Source: Acanthochlamys bracteata (lineage: Eukaryota; Streptophyta; Magnoliopsida; Pandanales; Velloziaceae). From it: a stretch of 64,000 bases of DNA. A program made the position numbers and the translations under genes. Where the stretch lies: contig CM034126.1 of assembly GCA_019914995.1 (NCBI GenBank), positions 5,957,001-6,021,000 of the forward strand. Reading direction: 5' to 3'. The notes beneath the pieces are model-generated. The model was not told where the DNA came from. It did no database searches and saw only the letters and a program-made list of their open reading frames with translations. Position 1 is the stretch's first letter; each line of letters opens with the position of its first letter. This document shows, in pieces, positions 22,780 through 35,857 of this stretch.

Positions 22780-25700
22780 ATGCGGACAAAAAAATGGATC
22801 GCTAATACGAAAAATTTGTCGCAATTATGATTTGTTACTAAATAATCAGGTTGTCAAAAATCAGTCACTGATAGAAATACTAATCAAGAAAGGACTCAGT
22901 CGCTATAATGTCAAAGAATAGCGACAAAAAAGAAAGGTTGTCGAAAGCAACAACGACTAATTCAAACTGATCGGTTACTACACTAATGGCGACCAACATC
23001 TACTAGTCGCTAACAAGGTAACAGCGACATGATCCTCTGAGTTGCTAGAAGTACTAGGGACCAACCGGTCACTAAAATATTAGCGACCAATATTATGCTG
23101 GTCACTAACTCAATAGCAACCAATATAGTGCTAGTTGATAAAGCTTTAACAACCGATTCAATGCTAGTTGCAAATAACATTAGCGACCAACAAAGGTTTG
23201 TCGACAAAGCCTCAGCAACAAAGTAAGACTTGGTCGCTAATTTACTATATTAAGACTACACAAAATAAATGTTACACATACAAAACACGTAATAAATAGA
23301 AACATTCATATAATTATAAGTATTCACTAAATTAAACAAACTTTAAATATTTTATGCTAGTTAAATAATGTCGATAATTTTTAAATACAAAGTAGATGAT
23401 TGTTTTTGTAATACAATTGTCAGCAATCTTCATCAATGCCGTCTTCATACAATATGTAATCATCGATGCCAATTTTATACAAGCACCAATAACAATCATG
23501 TTTTTTAAATAAAAGAAAAAAGCATGTTACAAAAATCACAATATATATTAAATTTATAATTATATAATAAAAAAGTTAGAAAATGTAACACCACTCTAAC
23601 TCACTCGTCCTACCTTCAAATCTAATTTTTGATACAAGTTACTCTCACTGAGACAGTCGTGTCTGAAGGTTTTGTAGCATTTTGATATGGTTTCTAAGTT
23701 TTGACTTATTACGTTGCTATAAAATAAACTCTTCTCTAAAAATCTTTAAATGCCGAAATATGTTTAGGCCACTCGTCCTACCTCCAAATGCTATTATATT
23801 TTTTTTACAGCTTACTCTCACCGAATTTTTGGAGTATGCATAGGTTTAGCAGCATTTTTCATTCTCTTTAAAGTTTTGACTGCTTAAGTTATTACAAAGC
23901 TAAACCTTGTATATAAAAATTTTTAAAATTAATAAACGCCTCTAACTCACCCATTCTATATCCAAATTCAATTATGTTTCTATAAGTCACTGTCACTGAA
24001 ACGGTCATGTGAAAATATGTTTCGTACTATTTCGACACTTTTCTTAAGTTTTAACCCTTTAAGTTGTTATATAACTAAATCTTTTATGTAAAAATCCTTA
24101 GAATGCATATCTACTTCTACGTACTAACTCGAAAAGCAATTCTGTTCTTCCGATAGTCACTTTCGCCGAGATAGTCATACACATATAGGTTTCGCGGTAG
24201 CTCGACACTTTTTCAAAATTTTGATCTCTTAGGTTATTATAAAGTTAAGTCTAATATGTAAACTTTCTAAGATCGCTTCTAACTCACTTAGTCTACCTCA
24301 CTCCCCCTCTAGTTGAGTATAACTTCATAACTACATAATATAGTACAACTATAGCAAATTTCAGAATGTAATAAAATCTATAAAATAAAATTCTTAATAA
24401 GCTAAAATGTTACCTACAGAATCTTTGTTTGCCAATCTATCTTACGTAGACTACACCATTTCTATAAGATCCTTATAATTTTTTTGCTGTATTATAATTA
24501 TCACTAAAGTGCGCTAACTTTATTAGTTAATCTCTCTATTTTTTGCTTTTTCTCTCTAGTTGTTGCACAAGCTCACTAATCTTAGATGAGCTGCTACCTT
24601 TAGGTGATTGTTAGGTCTAGGTCTTCAGCCACGGCTGTAACCAGATACGGTTTTAAAATATTTTGCATTACTTTCTCTTACGTCAACGGATGCTCAGCTA
24701 GTAATGATTTTTCGATCAATTGGGATAACCTTTCTTTAATTTAAAAATTAGTAGTGTACAAATAGAATACTATATAGTAGTGTACAAATAGTTGTAAATG
24801 ACATTTAAACCATCTACTTATATAGTTAGCCGTGTTCTTTCTAAACTCCATTCACTCAACTTTTTAGTATATGGATCTTATATATTTCTAGTGGTTCATC
24901 ACTTTGTATACAGTTTATAATACGAATACAATAAGCTTTACACACATAAATGTCTAAACTTTTATAAGTTACCGTTCGATGAAAAAACTCGCAATATTTT
25001 CATTACATTCGCAATAGAGATCGAATTGCCTAGTTTTGACATTTTTTTGACCTTCTTAGCACCTCCTATAAAATAATGAGGTAAGTAAATTAATTGTAAA
25101 ATCTGATTTTATAAAGATCACAAAATTTGCAACTCACCGTAAATGTAGGACCCTCAAATAGATCGCATAGATAACTCAATCAAAAAGTTTACCATTGTCA
25201 ATAAAATCTCTTAGTGGATTAGCCCTATCACGTTCGCCACCTTGCGTTTTTCTATAATGTCAATGTGCCCTATTTCTTCATCTCATGTACGGATCTTCAT
25301 TTGTTTTGTGCAAGTAGCTTCTCCAAACCGGACTTGCAAAGTTTACTTTAAAATTTTCCTTATAAAAATAAAATATAAATAATAGCTTATATATAAATAA
25401 ATAAACTTTTTGTTATATATAAATAAAAAATCGCTAAGAGTGCTTGTATCGTCTAAATAACTTTCAGTTTGTTCTTTTAAACGTGTCCATCCTTCAACAT
25501 CTGTTAGAGTATGAGACGAATCAATATCCGGAAGTCTTTTCAAAGCCACTTCGAATTCAAACCAATAGGCATACCATCAACGTAAATTGTATATCAACAT
25601 TTCTTTTTCTCTCATTATAATTATGTAAAGTAGCTGCGCAGGAGACTTCTCTACATTATTTGTTCTTGGTAGATGGATCATATAATATAGTACAAGCATC

Positions 25701-26746
25701 TTAAATACACATTATTTTCTACATAAATTTAATAAACTAAAATTAACTACCAACCCTGCCAATTGGCGTATCTATAGGGAATTTCAAAGTGTCACCTGAA
25801 GACGTAAGTGTTAAATAGCGCATGATATCGAAGCATGAAGAAGGAGCTGAAGTAGGAGTGCTAATGAGATCTTGATCTTCAAATAGTAAACAACTATAAC
25901 AAAAATTAAGATAATTAGATAAATTATTATATGTGTATGAACAAGTACATTATGCTGATGTAATTTAACTAAATAAACTCGTACTTGATCTCCCAAAAAA
26001 GAAATTGCAAAATAAAATGAAACAAATGTGTCTACCTAATTACCTTCAACTATGCGTAGGCTTTTTTCTTCACCATGGCATTTGATTACCTTCTAATTTA
26101 TATCACTTCCAATTTGAAGGTAAATATCTTCACATGTAAGTACAACTATTATATTCAAACATCCAGCTCTTTGATATACATCGCCTTCAATTTGTCATCA
26201 TCTGATACAGATTCTTTATCCCCACGAAACATGAGGGATCAAATAATTGACGTTGTATAGCCCGTAGCACTACTCTCCAATCTTTACCTCATATTTGTGA
26301 AGCATGTAATATATTTGCACAGTTTGGGTACCAAAATATAGGATAGTTCACATACCATCTATTAATGATATTAATATAAATGAACTTGTAATTATCCATT
26401 TTGATTTTTTCTGCTCAATAGCCAACCATTTGTATTTACGAAGATTTACTTGATGATTCTCAATTTATGATAACTCCATAATTTTATTAAGAACACAAAA
26501 AATAATAGATCAATTCCTATGGTCCCTTTCATACTCCACTGCTCAATGCTCACAATGACGGCTGCCCAACACTTTCTTGCGACGGCCACCACACTAAAAT
26601 CAAAAACTTAATTAACTTAAATATAGTTAGAATAATCTGATCATATTGGGCCAATAAGGTCCAAGCTTGCATGCGGCTCAAACGCTTTGCAAAGTTTTTC
26701 TATTCCAACAGCTATAGCCTATCATTAGCGACCTTTTTTCTTGTGG
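22780..26746. mobile_element. CACTA (En/Spm)-like DNA transposon, decayed
   Basis: The two ends are inverted relatives. The left end reads GACAAAAAAATGGATCGCTAAT. The right end, reverse complemented, reads CACAAGAAAAAAGGTCGCTAAT; both resemble the CACTACAAGAAAA termini of plant CACTA elements. About 22790-23240 is packed with variants of the subterminal motif TTAGCGACCAA and TCGCTAA in both orientations, the binding-site arrays typical of this superfamily. Inside is a tandem array (23590-24300). No convincing transposase frame survives; some minus-strand frames (for example 25343-25549) fall where one would sit. The terminal CACTA itself is degraded and the exact ends are uncertain. Confidence 0.6.
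23590..24300. repeat. Tandem array of about four diverged units of about 172 bp
   Basis: Units begin near 23593, 23768, 23941 and 24110, and a fifth partial start lies near 24280. Each shows the same order of landmarks: CTAACTCAC with a CGTCCTACC-like word, AAGTYACTCTCACTGAGA, GGTTTCGTAGCA-like, TTTTCTAAGTTTTGAC and TTATAAAGCTAAA. Divergence between units is considerable, so the array is old. All frames are closed, so it is not a coding repeat. It lies inside the CACTA-like element. Confidence 0.75.
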
Positions 26747-27502
26747 TTCTTAATAACGTTTCTTCTTATAATGAATTTCCGTGGCTCCAAAAACTCTTAT
26801 ATTTATGTTTAACCATTACTCAAACCATTGCTTATGAAATTTAAATTGCTTTGTACGTGAAAGGCTTTTTATAATGGAAGCGATGAATTAAAGTTTTCTT
26901 CTTGTACCAAAAGGGCTTGTTAGGAGTGAATCCATCCTACTAATTGTATTCTCATTTCATCACGGCAAACATTTTTTTGATTTGCAAGAGATCGCAGGGT
27001 ATGATTTTGGAGTCCTAACTCCTATAATGACTCACTAAAATTTATCATTTCATTAGAAAAATATGATAATAAAATAAAATAAAAATAGTTAGCGACTCCA
27101 CGGCTAGCAAGAGTGGTGGGGCGAGATTTTGATGTTCAAGTCTGGCTACTTTCCAAAGCTCTTTTTGAGCCTTCTTTTAGATTGTTCAATTTGGGAGTAC
27201 CACCACTCACAAGTGGAGCTCATAATTTGGAATACGAGAATGGTATAGAAGGACTGGAACAAAGAGGTATTCCAAACATGACTCTGCCAATCCATTTTAA
27301 TTTTTATTGAAATCTTATGTTTGACAAGGTTGCAGAGAAATACAAATACAAGTAGAGAAACTGATAGGGAATAACTAATTATGTAGATTATTATATATTA
27401 ATGTCGAATTGTAAGCAAACAGTTCATCGACTATACATATGCATCATGTTTTCAACGAAAAATTGGGAACAAACATAAGAAATTAACCTTTAATTTGGTG
27501 GC
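26747..27502. other. Intergenic, no gene seen
   Basis: This sequence lies between the right end of the CACTA-like element and the stop codon of the minus-strand CYP96A. The 65-residue frame at 27113-27310 has near-normal base composition but no recognisable feature. The 3' untranslated region of the P450 should occupy about 27250-27500. Confidence 0.45.
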
Positions 27503-28993
27503 CTATGGTGATCTCTTGCTTACTTTCACCATCAACCCATTCTTCATATGGAGTATGATGGAAAGCTTCGGTTTGACTACATGACCTTTCACAACTTCGA
27601 AACGATACTTGGGAATCACTGCCGCTGCAAGGATCTTCATCTGTGTGAACGCCACTTCTTTGCCTAAACAAGTCCTCGGCCCGGAGTTGAACGAGAAGAA
27701 CTTGTACGACGGCTCGTGCTTCAGCTTTCCGTTCTCCGATATCCAACGCTCCGGGTTGAACTCTACACAGTCCTTCCCCCAAACACCTTCCATTCTTCCC
27801 ATTGAGTAGGTCGACACTAGTATCTTCATTCCCGGTTTGACTTCATCCCCGCTGGGAAGAGTCTCAGGTTTCAATACTGCCTTGTGCTCGAACGGAACTG
27901 GCGGGTATAGCCGTAGAGCTTCGCAGAGTGCCGCGTGCAAGTAAACAAGTCGCTCAATGCTCCCTTCGATCTTGGAACATGATTTTAATTCCTCGATGAT
28001 CTTGTTCTCTGCTTCAGGTTTTTGAGTAAGTAACCAGAAGAACCATGTGAGAGCTGCGCCGGTTGTATCTCTCCCGGCAAGCATAAAGTTCATTGCGGTG
28101 TCCTTCAAGAACTCGTCGGACATGATCCCCTCGACGTCTTTCGGCGGATTTGCTATATATGAAGATAGCATATCGCTTTCACCTTCTTTTATACTTTCTC
28201 GTTTAGCTTTGATGATTTCTCCGAGGTAGCTGTTGATGACATGGTGAGCATCTACGAGCTTTCGCTCCGTACCGAGCTTGAGCCACCGCAGCACCTTCCA
28301 CCAGACTGCCGGCGGTATGTGTCGGAAGAAAGCAGCCTGCATGGAATCATCCACGGCAGAGGCGAAAGGTACGGCCGGGAATCCCGGAGAGAGACAACCA
28401 GGGTCGACTCCGAAAATCAAACGGCTTGTTATATCGAAAGTTAGTCGTAGAAACACGTTCTGAAGATCGATTGCGTTCTCCTTCTCCGCTGCTCCGTCGA
28501 GCAGAGGTAGTAAATCTTTCTCCACCTTGACTTGCGTACTATCCGACACAAAAGATCGAAACTGCAGGGCGTTGAACACACCGTGGGCAGCTCGGCGCTG
28601 CGCACGCCATGAATCACCATCAGCATTGAAGATTCCGTTACCGAAAACGCCGTCAAAGATCTGAGAGAAGTCAGGACCTTTTGGGAAGTTTGGAAAAGCA
28701 GAATTGAAGATATGGTGGACATTCGCCGGATCAGCGGTGACGAAGATGTCCATGGAGATAAACCATGGCCATCTCAAGTAGGCGTTGCAACCAGATGCAG
28801 CGAGTAACTCGGCGGCCCAATCGTGCACACAATGGAGATTGACAAGCAGTGCCGGAAGCATGCCAACCAACGGCCAGTTTGTCGGAACTTTTGGACTATT
28901 ACGGCTGTTAAATAGCCGGATTGCAAGAAGAAGCGTGAAAGCTGCAAAGGAGATAAGGATCTCTGGGTAAGGCTCGAGGAAGAATGAGGCCAT
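27503..28993 (-). CDS. CYP96A: Cytochrome P450, CYP96A family (intronless)
   Basis: The gene is a single exon of 496 residues and a close paralogue of the gene at 16440-17969. An N-terminal hydrophobic anchor (about 12-26) is followed by the hinge VPTNWPLVGMLP. All P450 landmarks are canonical: C-helix W129-R-A-Q-R133, I-helix AGRDTT (306-311), ExxR at E358-R361, PERW 414-417, and heme loop FNSGPRTCLG (435-444) with ligand Cys442. It should be an ER-anchored hydroxylase of very-long-chain aliphatics, by analogy with CYP96A15 and the CYP86 clan; the actual substrate is not visible. Its orientation is opposite to the first copy, 9.5 kb away, with a CYP96A fossil and transposons between. The start ATG is the first in frame, and a TATA-like TATTTAAA lies just upstream. 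Confidence 0.93.
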   Translation of the reverse strand: MASFFLEPYPEILISFAAFTLLLAIRLFNSRNSPKVPTNWPLVGMLPALLVNLHCVHDWAAELLAASGCNAYLRWPWFISMDIFVTADPANVHHIFNSAFPNFPKGPDFSQIFDGVFGNGIFNADGDSWRAQRRAAHGVFNALQFRSFVSDSTQVKVEKDLLPLLDGAAEKENAIDLQNVFLRLTFDITSRLIFGVDPGCLSPGFPAVPFASAVDDSMQAAFFRHIPPAVWWKVLRWLKLGTERKLVDAHHVINSYLGEIIKAKRESIKEGESDMLSSYIANPPKDVEGIMSDEFLKDTAMNFMLAGRDTTGAALTWFFWLLTQKPEAENKIIEELKSCSKIEGSIERLVYLHAALCEALRLYPPVPFEHKAVLKPETLPSGDEVKPGMKILVSTYSMGRMEGVWGKDCVEFNPERWISENGKLKHEPSYKFFSFNSGPRTCLGKEVAFTQMKILAAAVIPKYRFEVVKGHVVKPKLSIILHMKNGLMVKVSKRSP

Positions 28994-31634
28994 TGCTAAC
29001 TGAGTCTTTTCTAGTGTGGTGTGGCTTTAACCGTTGTTGGTCTTTCAGTATTTAAAGAAGATATGATAATTGATAAAGTGTAGTGTGGTCAACCAAGATG
29101 TAAATACTTGTTTAATGTTGTCTGACCAATACTTAGTAAAGTTATTATAGAGGAGTTTGTGATGTTAGTGATCTAAAGTTTATCTTTAAACATTGTTAAG
29201 AGATCACCAATTGGGGATTTAATGCAAGGTAGAGGTATGTTATTTAAAAGTTTTATAAAATTTGGCTAAATCGGTTGAGTCGTAATCGGATCGAGTTAAA
29301 TCAATTAGCCTGAACTTGTTGGCTAACTTCCGCTGGAGTTTGTCTGAAATTCAGGCAAGCTGGAGTAGAAAGAACAATTATTTTAAACAAATTATCATCG
29401 TGTCGTGGAGTCCGAAATGTTTCATAAGATCAGTATATCGCTTTTAGACCGATATATGTGTCGACTTTAATAATTCAGACCTTGTTTTGTTCTGGGTGCT
29501 TTATCTGTTCTATCACTTCTACGCATGCGTAAAAGAAAATGACTTAAATCCGTAAGCTACGTGCCACACTATTTGGCGAATTTTCAAGCACATACGCGAT
29601 ATCAAAGCAAAGGCCTTCACCCATCATATCTTGATGCTGCATCCGAAGGAATAAAGAATATGTGAGATGTGTTTATGACGGCTTTACTTAATCTCTATGG
29701 GAAAAAGACCGTCTTCATCTTGTCAAGTTTTGCAAAGTATTTATTATTATCTTTAATTTTGGACAGATGCTTTCAAAGAGGAAATGATTTTTTGATAATA
29801 TAATAGTTTCTAGATTTACGTTCACAAAATTAGGCTAAAGAGAAAATAAATTAATCAGTAAATAACAAAAAAGATTTATTATTATTACTATAGTACTGTT
29901 GCAAATAAATTTATTTTATATTATAATTGAAAGTGACTATTTAATATAAAATAAATTAAAATAGCTTTTTAATAGATAGAAATAAATTATTAGATGCAAA
30001 AACACACCGACAAAGGTAAAATTTTTGTAAATATCTAGATCTATGAAAAGATTTATAAATTAAATTTTATATTAAATTAAAAAATAATTTAATTTTTTCC
30101 TTAAAAAATAAACATCATAAATAGAAAAAAGTTTATGATATTATTTGTAGTTTCTAACAATTTAAAAAAATTATAAATATTATATAAATTTATTAAAAAT
30201 TATAAAATATTTATTAGTAAATATAAAATATTTATTTTAAATAATAAATATTGAAAAGTAATAACAAACGTTCCCATCTGTTATATAATTTTCTTTTATC
30301 AGCTAATAGTTGTATGCAAATATCTGTTTAGCTTTTTGGAGAATGTATCAGCTAATAGGCATTATAGGGATTTTCCACCTACCTAAATCATCAGGGTTTG
30401 CTGTTTCTGAGGGGAAATTATTTGTTCATTTTTTAAAAGATAACTTTTAATTAAGTAAATAATAAAATGATTTATAAATAAATATAAGTAATTTTTTGAA
30501 TAAAATAGATATTCTTTAATACAAAAGAAACACATTTTAAAGTGTTTTATTAATGTAGAAGTGAATGCCTGATACAGATAACCTCTCCTTACAAAAACCT
30601 CTACATCTTTAGTTATAAAAAAAGTTATTTTAGAAGAATTAAAATGGCTACAGAGAAAGTTATAAAGCTCGACATTTTATATATGACAGCTTTCACTTCA
30701 AAAAAATGTATTGTTTCTTTGTGTTTTAGGTTATAAAAGAACTATTCTTTTAAGAATATCGCATTCTTTTAATTTACGTATATTCAAGCCAGAGTTTTGA
30801 ATCTATGTGCTAATTTCACTTTACAGATAATCTGAAGATTTTGCATTAAATCCTTATTCACCTAAAGAATTGTTTTTTCGACCCAAAATATTTTTCTTAT
30901 CCAAATTTTTTAATTTCAAGTTTTAAAACCCTTTTTTGTTGTCTTTTAATTCAAATATTTAACTAAAATTTTAATATATTCATTAATCCAAATTTATTTG
31001 TTTCATCAAACTAATATTAAAACAAAATCATCAAAAACTTTCGAAAAAGGGCTAAAAGTAAGGCAAAAAACAAAGTCTTACAAAAAAACTTGACCATAAA
31101 TATATGTAATCTTTAAAAATCTCAATTAACAAAACAGACAAGATGATGAGTGGCCGAATAATCTATTAAAGTTTTGTCTCATCGAAGATGCAAAATCCAA
31201 AGAAAGGCAAAGAGACGAAGGAAGGCTGAGACAAATTTATATTGCCACTCACTCAATTCTAATATTCCGTCAACAATCCCCATAGGTTTTTTTTTTGTTT
31301 CCAAAAGATTTACATATACATAAAAAACATAAAAATAACAGAAGGGGCTGTTTAGCCAAATTGAAAGTTTAAAGGTAAAATGCTCAAAAACCCAAGACTT
31401 TTAGGGTGTTTCTGAAATTGAGTTTTTTACTTTTTAAAAAATTTATCTTGCTTCTGATTTTGGATAGAACCTGATACAGCTTTATGCGGATGATATACTT
31501 TAAATTTAACTACTAGAGAACTACAGAAGTTAACTAGTAAAATTAAATTAATAATTTTATTCATCCATAATTGTTTCTTTCTATCTCTTCACTATTTGTA
31601 AACGTAGAGTCATTATAAAACTAGAATTTTATTT
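28994..31634. other. Promoter region and AT-rich intergenic DNA
   Basis: The first several hundred bases are presumably the promoter of the minus-strand CYP96A. About 29270-29350 has CGGTTGAGTCG/GGATCGAG-type words like the dispersed repeats. From 29700 to 31630 the sequence is extremely AT-rich with short near-repeats (for example 29985-30290). No gene or RNA could be supported. Confidence 0.5.
29049..29056 (-). promoter_or_regulatory. TATA-like box of the minus-strand CYP96A
   Basis: TATTTAAA on the plus strand (TTTAAATA when read with the gene) lies 56-63 bp ahead of the start codon at 28993, a spacing similar to that seen for the other CYP96A copy. Assignment rests on motif and distance only. 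Confidence 0.4.
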
Positions 31635-32131
31635 GAGAAACGTCTTGCTAATCAAAACAATACTAAAAATTACTTAAAATGCCTAAGATTTCTTACTGGA
31701 CTCAAATAACTTAAATTTGTCAAAGCTTGCCTTGCCCCTCTGGTTGCTCACCTTCAATTGCACACCCGGATGCAATTCCTATCGAGCCTAGGCACTATTT
31801 GGAAAGTGTTCGGGAATAGTATTTGGTAACATGACACAATATGAAAAGTATTCTAGTGCCATGTTATGCACCTGGCCTTTTCATGACCTAGGTGCATATG
31901 AATAACAACATAGGTGCCATCAAGTCCATCACCTAAGACAGGACTAACAGAGCCTCGTCGGCCTTCGATTCCGACAAGATCTTCTCCATTCATCATATTC
32001 GGCGAGCTCCAAAGTATCCACATGTTTGTTCCCTTGTTTTTTTTTCCTATGCTCTCCTTCTTGGCCCTCTTCTCTACAATTGCTCCAGAATTGAAGGTGA
32101 GTCCCTCCCCATCTTCCTCCATGCTCACATC
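31635..32131 (-). repeat. LTR of the gypsy fossil (3' side of the element)
   Basis: This sequence aligns by eye along its length with 35858-36270. Shared landmarks are a CGTCTTGCTAATCAAAAC-like start, CACCTGGCC, TCCGACAAGATC/TCCGGCAAGATC, CTCTTCTCTACAATT and CCCCATCTTCCTCCATGCT. Borders are estimated from where the similarity ends. Confidence 0.75.
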
Positions 32132-35100
32132 ATTCCTAATCTCTTAAAATTCGGGCAAGAGTAAGGGATCGACCACTTTGAAAAATAATTTGGTAGGGTC
32201 ACAACGAGCATCTTTGAGCTGAGAGACATGAAACACTAGATGAATGGAGGCAGAAAGGGGAAGATCACGTTGAATGCAACTAGTCTGACTATTTCTAGGA
32301 TAGAAAAAAAGGCCTAAAATATTTGAACTCAAGTTTATGGTTCCATCGCTATGCCATCGATGACTGACGATGTGGCCAAAGCAGGAGAAAAACCTGATCC
32401 TTATATATCTTCTCCTTTTGGTGGTAGTCCGCATATTGTTTCATTCGATTTTGGGCACGTGCAAGGTGCATTTGAAGCTTCCAGAGAATGTTGTCTCGCT
32501 CGCGCAATTGTGTCTTCAGTGAATCTATTCGGACAAAACCACTTGGAAACGAAACCAGAGAAGGTGGTGGAAGGCCATAATAGCTTCGAAATGTGAGATT
32601 TTGGTGGCAAAATTTGTGCTAAGATTATATGAATACTTAGCTTAGTACAACCAATCAATCCGATACCGAGGATGATTCCCCAGGAAACACCAGAGATAGA
32701 TTTTCAATCCATGATTGACTACTTCAGGTTGCTCGTCTGTCTGAAGATGATCTGCCGTACTCATATGTATCACTGTTCCCTAGAGTTTATGTAATCCCTC
32801 CAAAATTTGCTAAGGAACACGGGGTCTCGATCGGATACAATTGTTACTGGACAACTATGAAGACGGACGATCTCTTTGGCGAAAATGTTTGCAATCTCCA
32901 CAGCAATATAGGGATACTTAACAAGTGTAAAATGAGCATACTTAGAGAGCCTATCCACTACCACAAAAATAACGTCCTTACCTTCAGAATGGGGCAACCC
33001 TTCAATAAAATCCGTAGCTATATCATTCCAATTCTGCTCGGGTATCGATAAAGACTGAAGAAGACTAGCTTGCTTTAAGCATTGGGATTTAGTTCTTACG
33101 CAAGTGACACACCCTGCTATATACTTCCTCACGTCCCCAACCATCCCCACCTAATAGAATTGGCATGACAATCTTTTATATGTGCAGAACTTAACCTCAT
33201 GGCTGCCCTCTACAAAGTTATGAGCTTCATACAGCAGCTATGTGCGTAAAGAAGGGTTAGTATGCACATAAACACACCTTTTTGGAGTAAAATTCTGCTC
33301 ACCAGTCTTGTTTCTGCTCCAATGCTGTCGCTGGTTACCTTGAATAGCTCTTCAAGAGAAGTATCAGCTAGTTGCGCTTGTCGAAGATTGTCCCAAAAAG
33401 AATGCTGGGATGTAGTGAAGGTAACTAGTGTTGCTTCAACTTTTTGGAAAAGAGCGTCCGCCACTGTGTTTTGAGACCCCACGTGGTAGATTATTTGCTA
33501 ATCGTAATCCAAGAGCTTCACTGGCCATTTATATTGGTCTAGGGTTTGAAGTCTCTACTCTATGAGATACTTTAGGCTAAGATAGTATGTTTTTATGGTA
33601 AAACGTTGTCCTAACAAGTATGTCCTCCGCTTCTAGACTGCCAACACCAAGATAATAAGTTCTTTCTCATATGTTGACTTGGCTAAGGAGGTCTTAGAGA
33701 GAGCCTTGCTAAAGTAGGCTATCGGCTGGTTATTCTGCGTGAGCATCGCCTCATTGCCCTTGTCGGATGTATCAATTTCTACATTTGAAGAGGGCCTAAG
33801 AATTTGGGGATGCTAGTATGAGTGTTTGTATCATAGCTTCCTTTAAAGTCGGACTGTAGTAGCATACATAAGAAAGCTTCTTTCTTGACCAGGGCAGTGA
33901 GGAGGGCTGGATTAAACCCATTGTCTTTGACGAACCTTCTATACTACCATGTGAGCCTTAAGAACCCGCGCAATCTTTAGTTCAAGAAGGGGCTGGCCAA
34001 TCCATCAAAACTTTTGATCTTTTTTGGATCTGTTGCCACACTCCTCTTAAAAACGATATGCACCAGAATAATCCAACTGTCTACACACAAATCGTCACTT
34101 AGCCATGTTAGCGCATAGCTTCTCTTTTTGTAGAACATCTAGTATCTCACTCAAGTCTCCCATATGCTCCTGTTATGTCTTACTATAAATAAAGATGTCA
34201 TCAAAGAAAACAAGCACAAATTTTCTTTAATTAGGATAGAAACACTTAGTTCATTAGCAATTGGAAGATTGCCGAGGAATTAGTCAATCCAAATGGCATG
34301 ACCTTTTCATAGTGCTCATCATCCGTCCTAAAAGCTGTCTTCTGGACATTTTCCTCTCGGACGTAAATTTGGTGATATCAGGACTTGAGATCCAACTTGA
34401 AAAAATATGTCGTCATGTGTAACTCATCAGTAATTCATCAATTGCAGAGATGGAAAAGTTATCCTTCACTATGATTTCATCAGTAATCCATTAATTTCGA
34501 ACTGCTTGGGCGAATATTGCCTTTTGTGAGCATTTCAGTAGCTGCTCTTTCAATCTCGGTCTTTTGCAGAAATAGGTACCTGCAGGGTCTGACATTGGCT
34601 AGGGCAACTCCCTACTTAATTGAAATCCTATGATCATGAATTCTCCTAGGAGGTAGGTCGTGGTGTTGTTTGAAAAACTTTGTAAATCGAGCCAAAATGG
34701 ACTATAATTTGGCGGGCAATGTGTTTGTGCTGTACGAATTAGTTTCCCTTGTGGCTTCCACTGTCATTAAACGCACTGAGTACAGCTAACTCTTCTGAGC
34801 ACAAGTTTGTGAGCTCAAAAACCCTTCCTCTTCCAATGCCCTTCAAGACAAATTCCTAGCCTCGTACCGAAAATTGTATTTCATTTTTGTGCTAGTCAAA
34901 GATTACTTCGTCTAAGCTCTTAAGCCAATGTATGCCTAGAATTAAGTCCATCCCTCCCAAAGCAAACGGATAAGCATCAACTACCAGCTTCACTCCTTGA
35001 ACCATCAAGAGAATTCTCTTGTGGATGACCTTAATCGAATGTGTGTTGCCATTTGGTTACTCAACTTTCAGCTATCTGGCTGAAAATTTTGTCAGCTTTA

Positions 35101-35857
35101 AATACTTTATTAAGGTGTGAGAAATGAAATTGTGGGTGCTTCCTGACTCGATCAGTATGAACACTTCGTGTCTCTTTATTTTTTCCACAACGAGTAGGGT
35201 CTGAGGGGCTACCACACTATTTATCGCACTTAGAGAAAATGTAGCCCCATCCATTAGCTCTTCTTCTTCTTCTGGATTGTCCTTATTGCATTTGATTTCT
35301 ACTACATAAGAGATCTCAATGGAATATAAATAAGTCACGCATTTATGTCTTGGTGCATACCTTTCATCACAGTAAAAGCATAACCTTTAGTGTGTCGGGC
35401 GTTAATCTCAGTTACTGATAACTTGGAACTCTTGAATCGAAGGTTCTACCTAGCCATTGGAGTGCTCTAGTGATTGGTTGTGCTTCCGCTTATCACCGGG
35501 TCCCTTGAAAATTTTTTATTGGAGTCTTACTAACTGTTCCTCTCTCTGATCTAGTGCTGGTTGAGTCCGTAGTGGTTTTGAAATCAAGCATCCTGGCCAG
35601 TAAACTGTCTTCAGGTCTTGTGGGCGAGCTACCATGACATCCACTGCTAACTTGCGGTTGAGTCCCCCACAAAACAGCCCAAACAAATCCTGCTCCGTGG
35701 TATAAGATATACCTATTTGGAGTTCCTCAAAAGTCGTAAGATACTCACTGATGGTACCCTTTTGTTAAAGTTGATGTAAGTAGAAGCTGGGATTCCTGAA
35801 TGTGTTTGGTCCGAACCTTAGGATGTACTTCAGCTATACAAGACTAGGATTGTACTT

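Noticed and set aside
23590-24300. Coding tandem repeat protein
   Set aside because: All six frames of the 172-bp units contain stops, so the array is non-coding.
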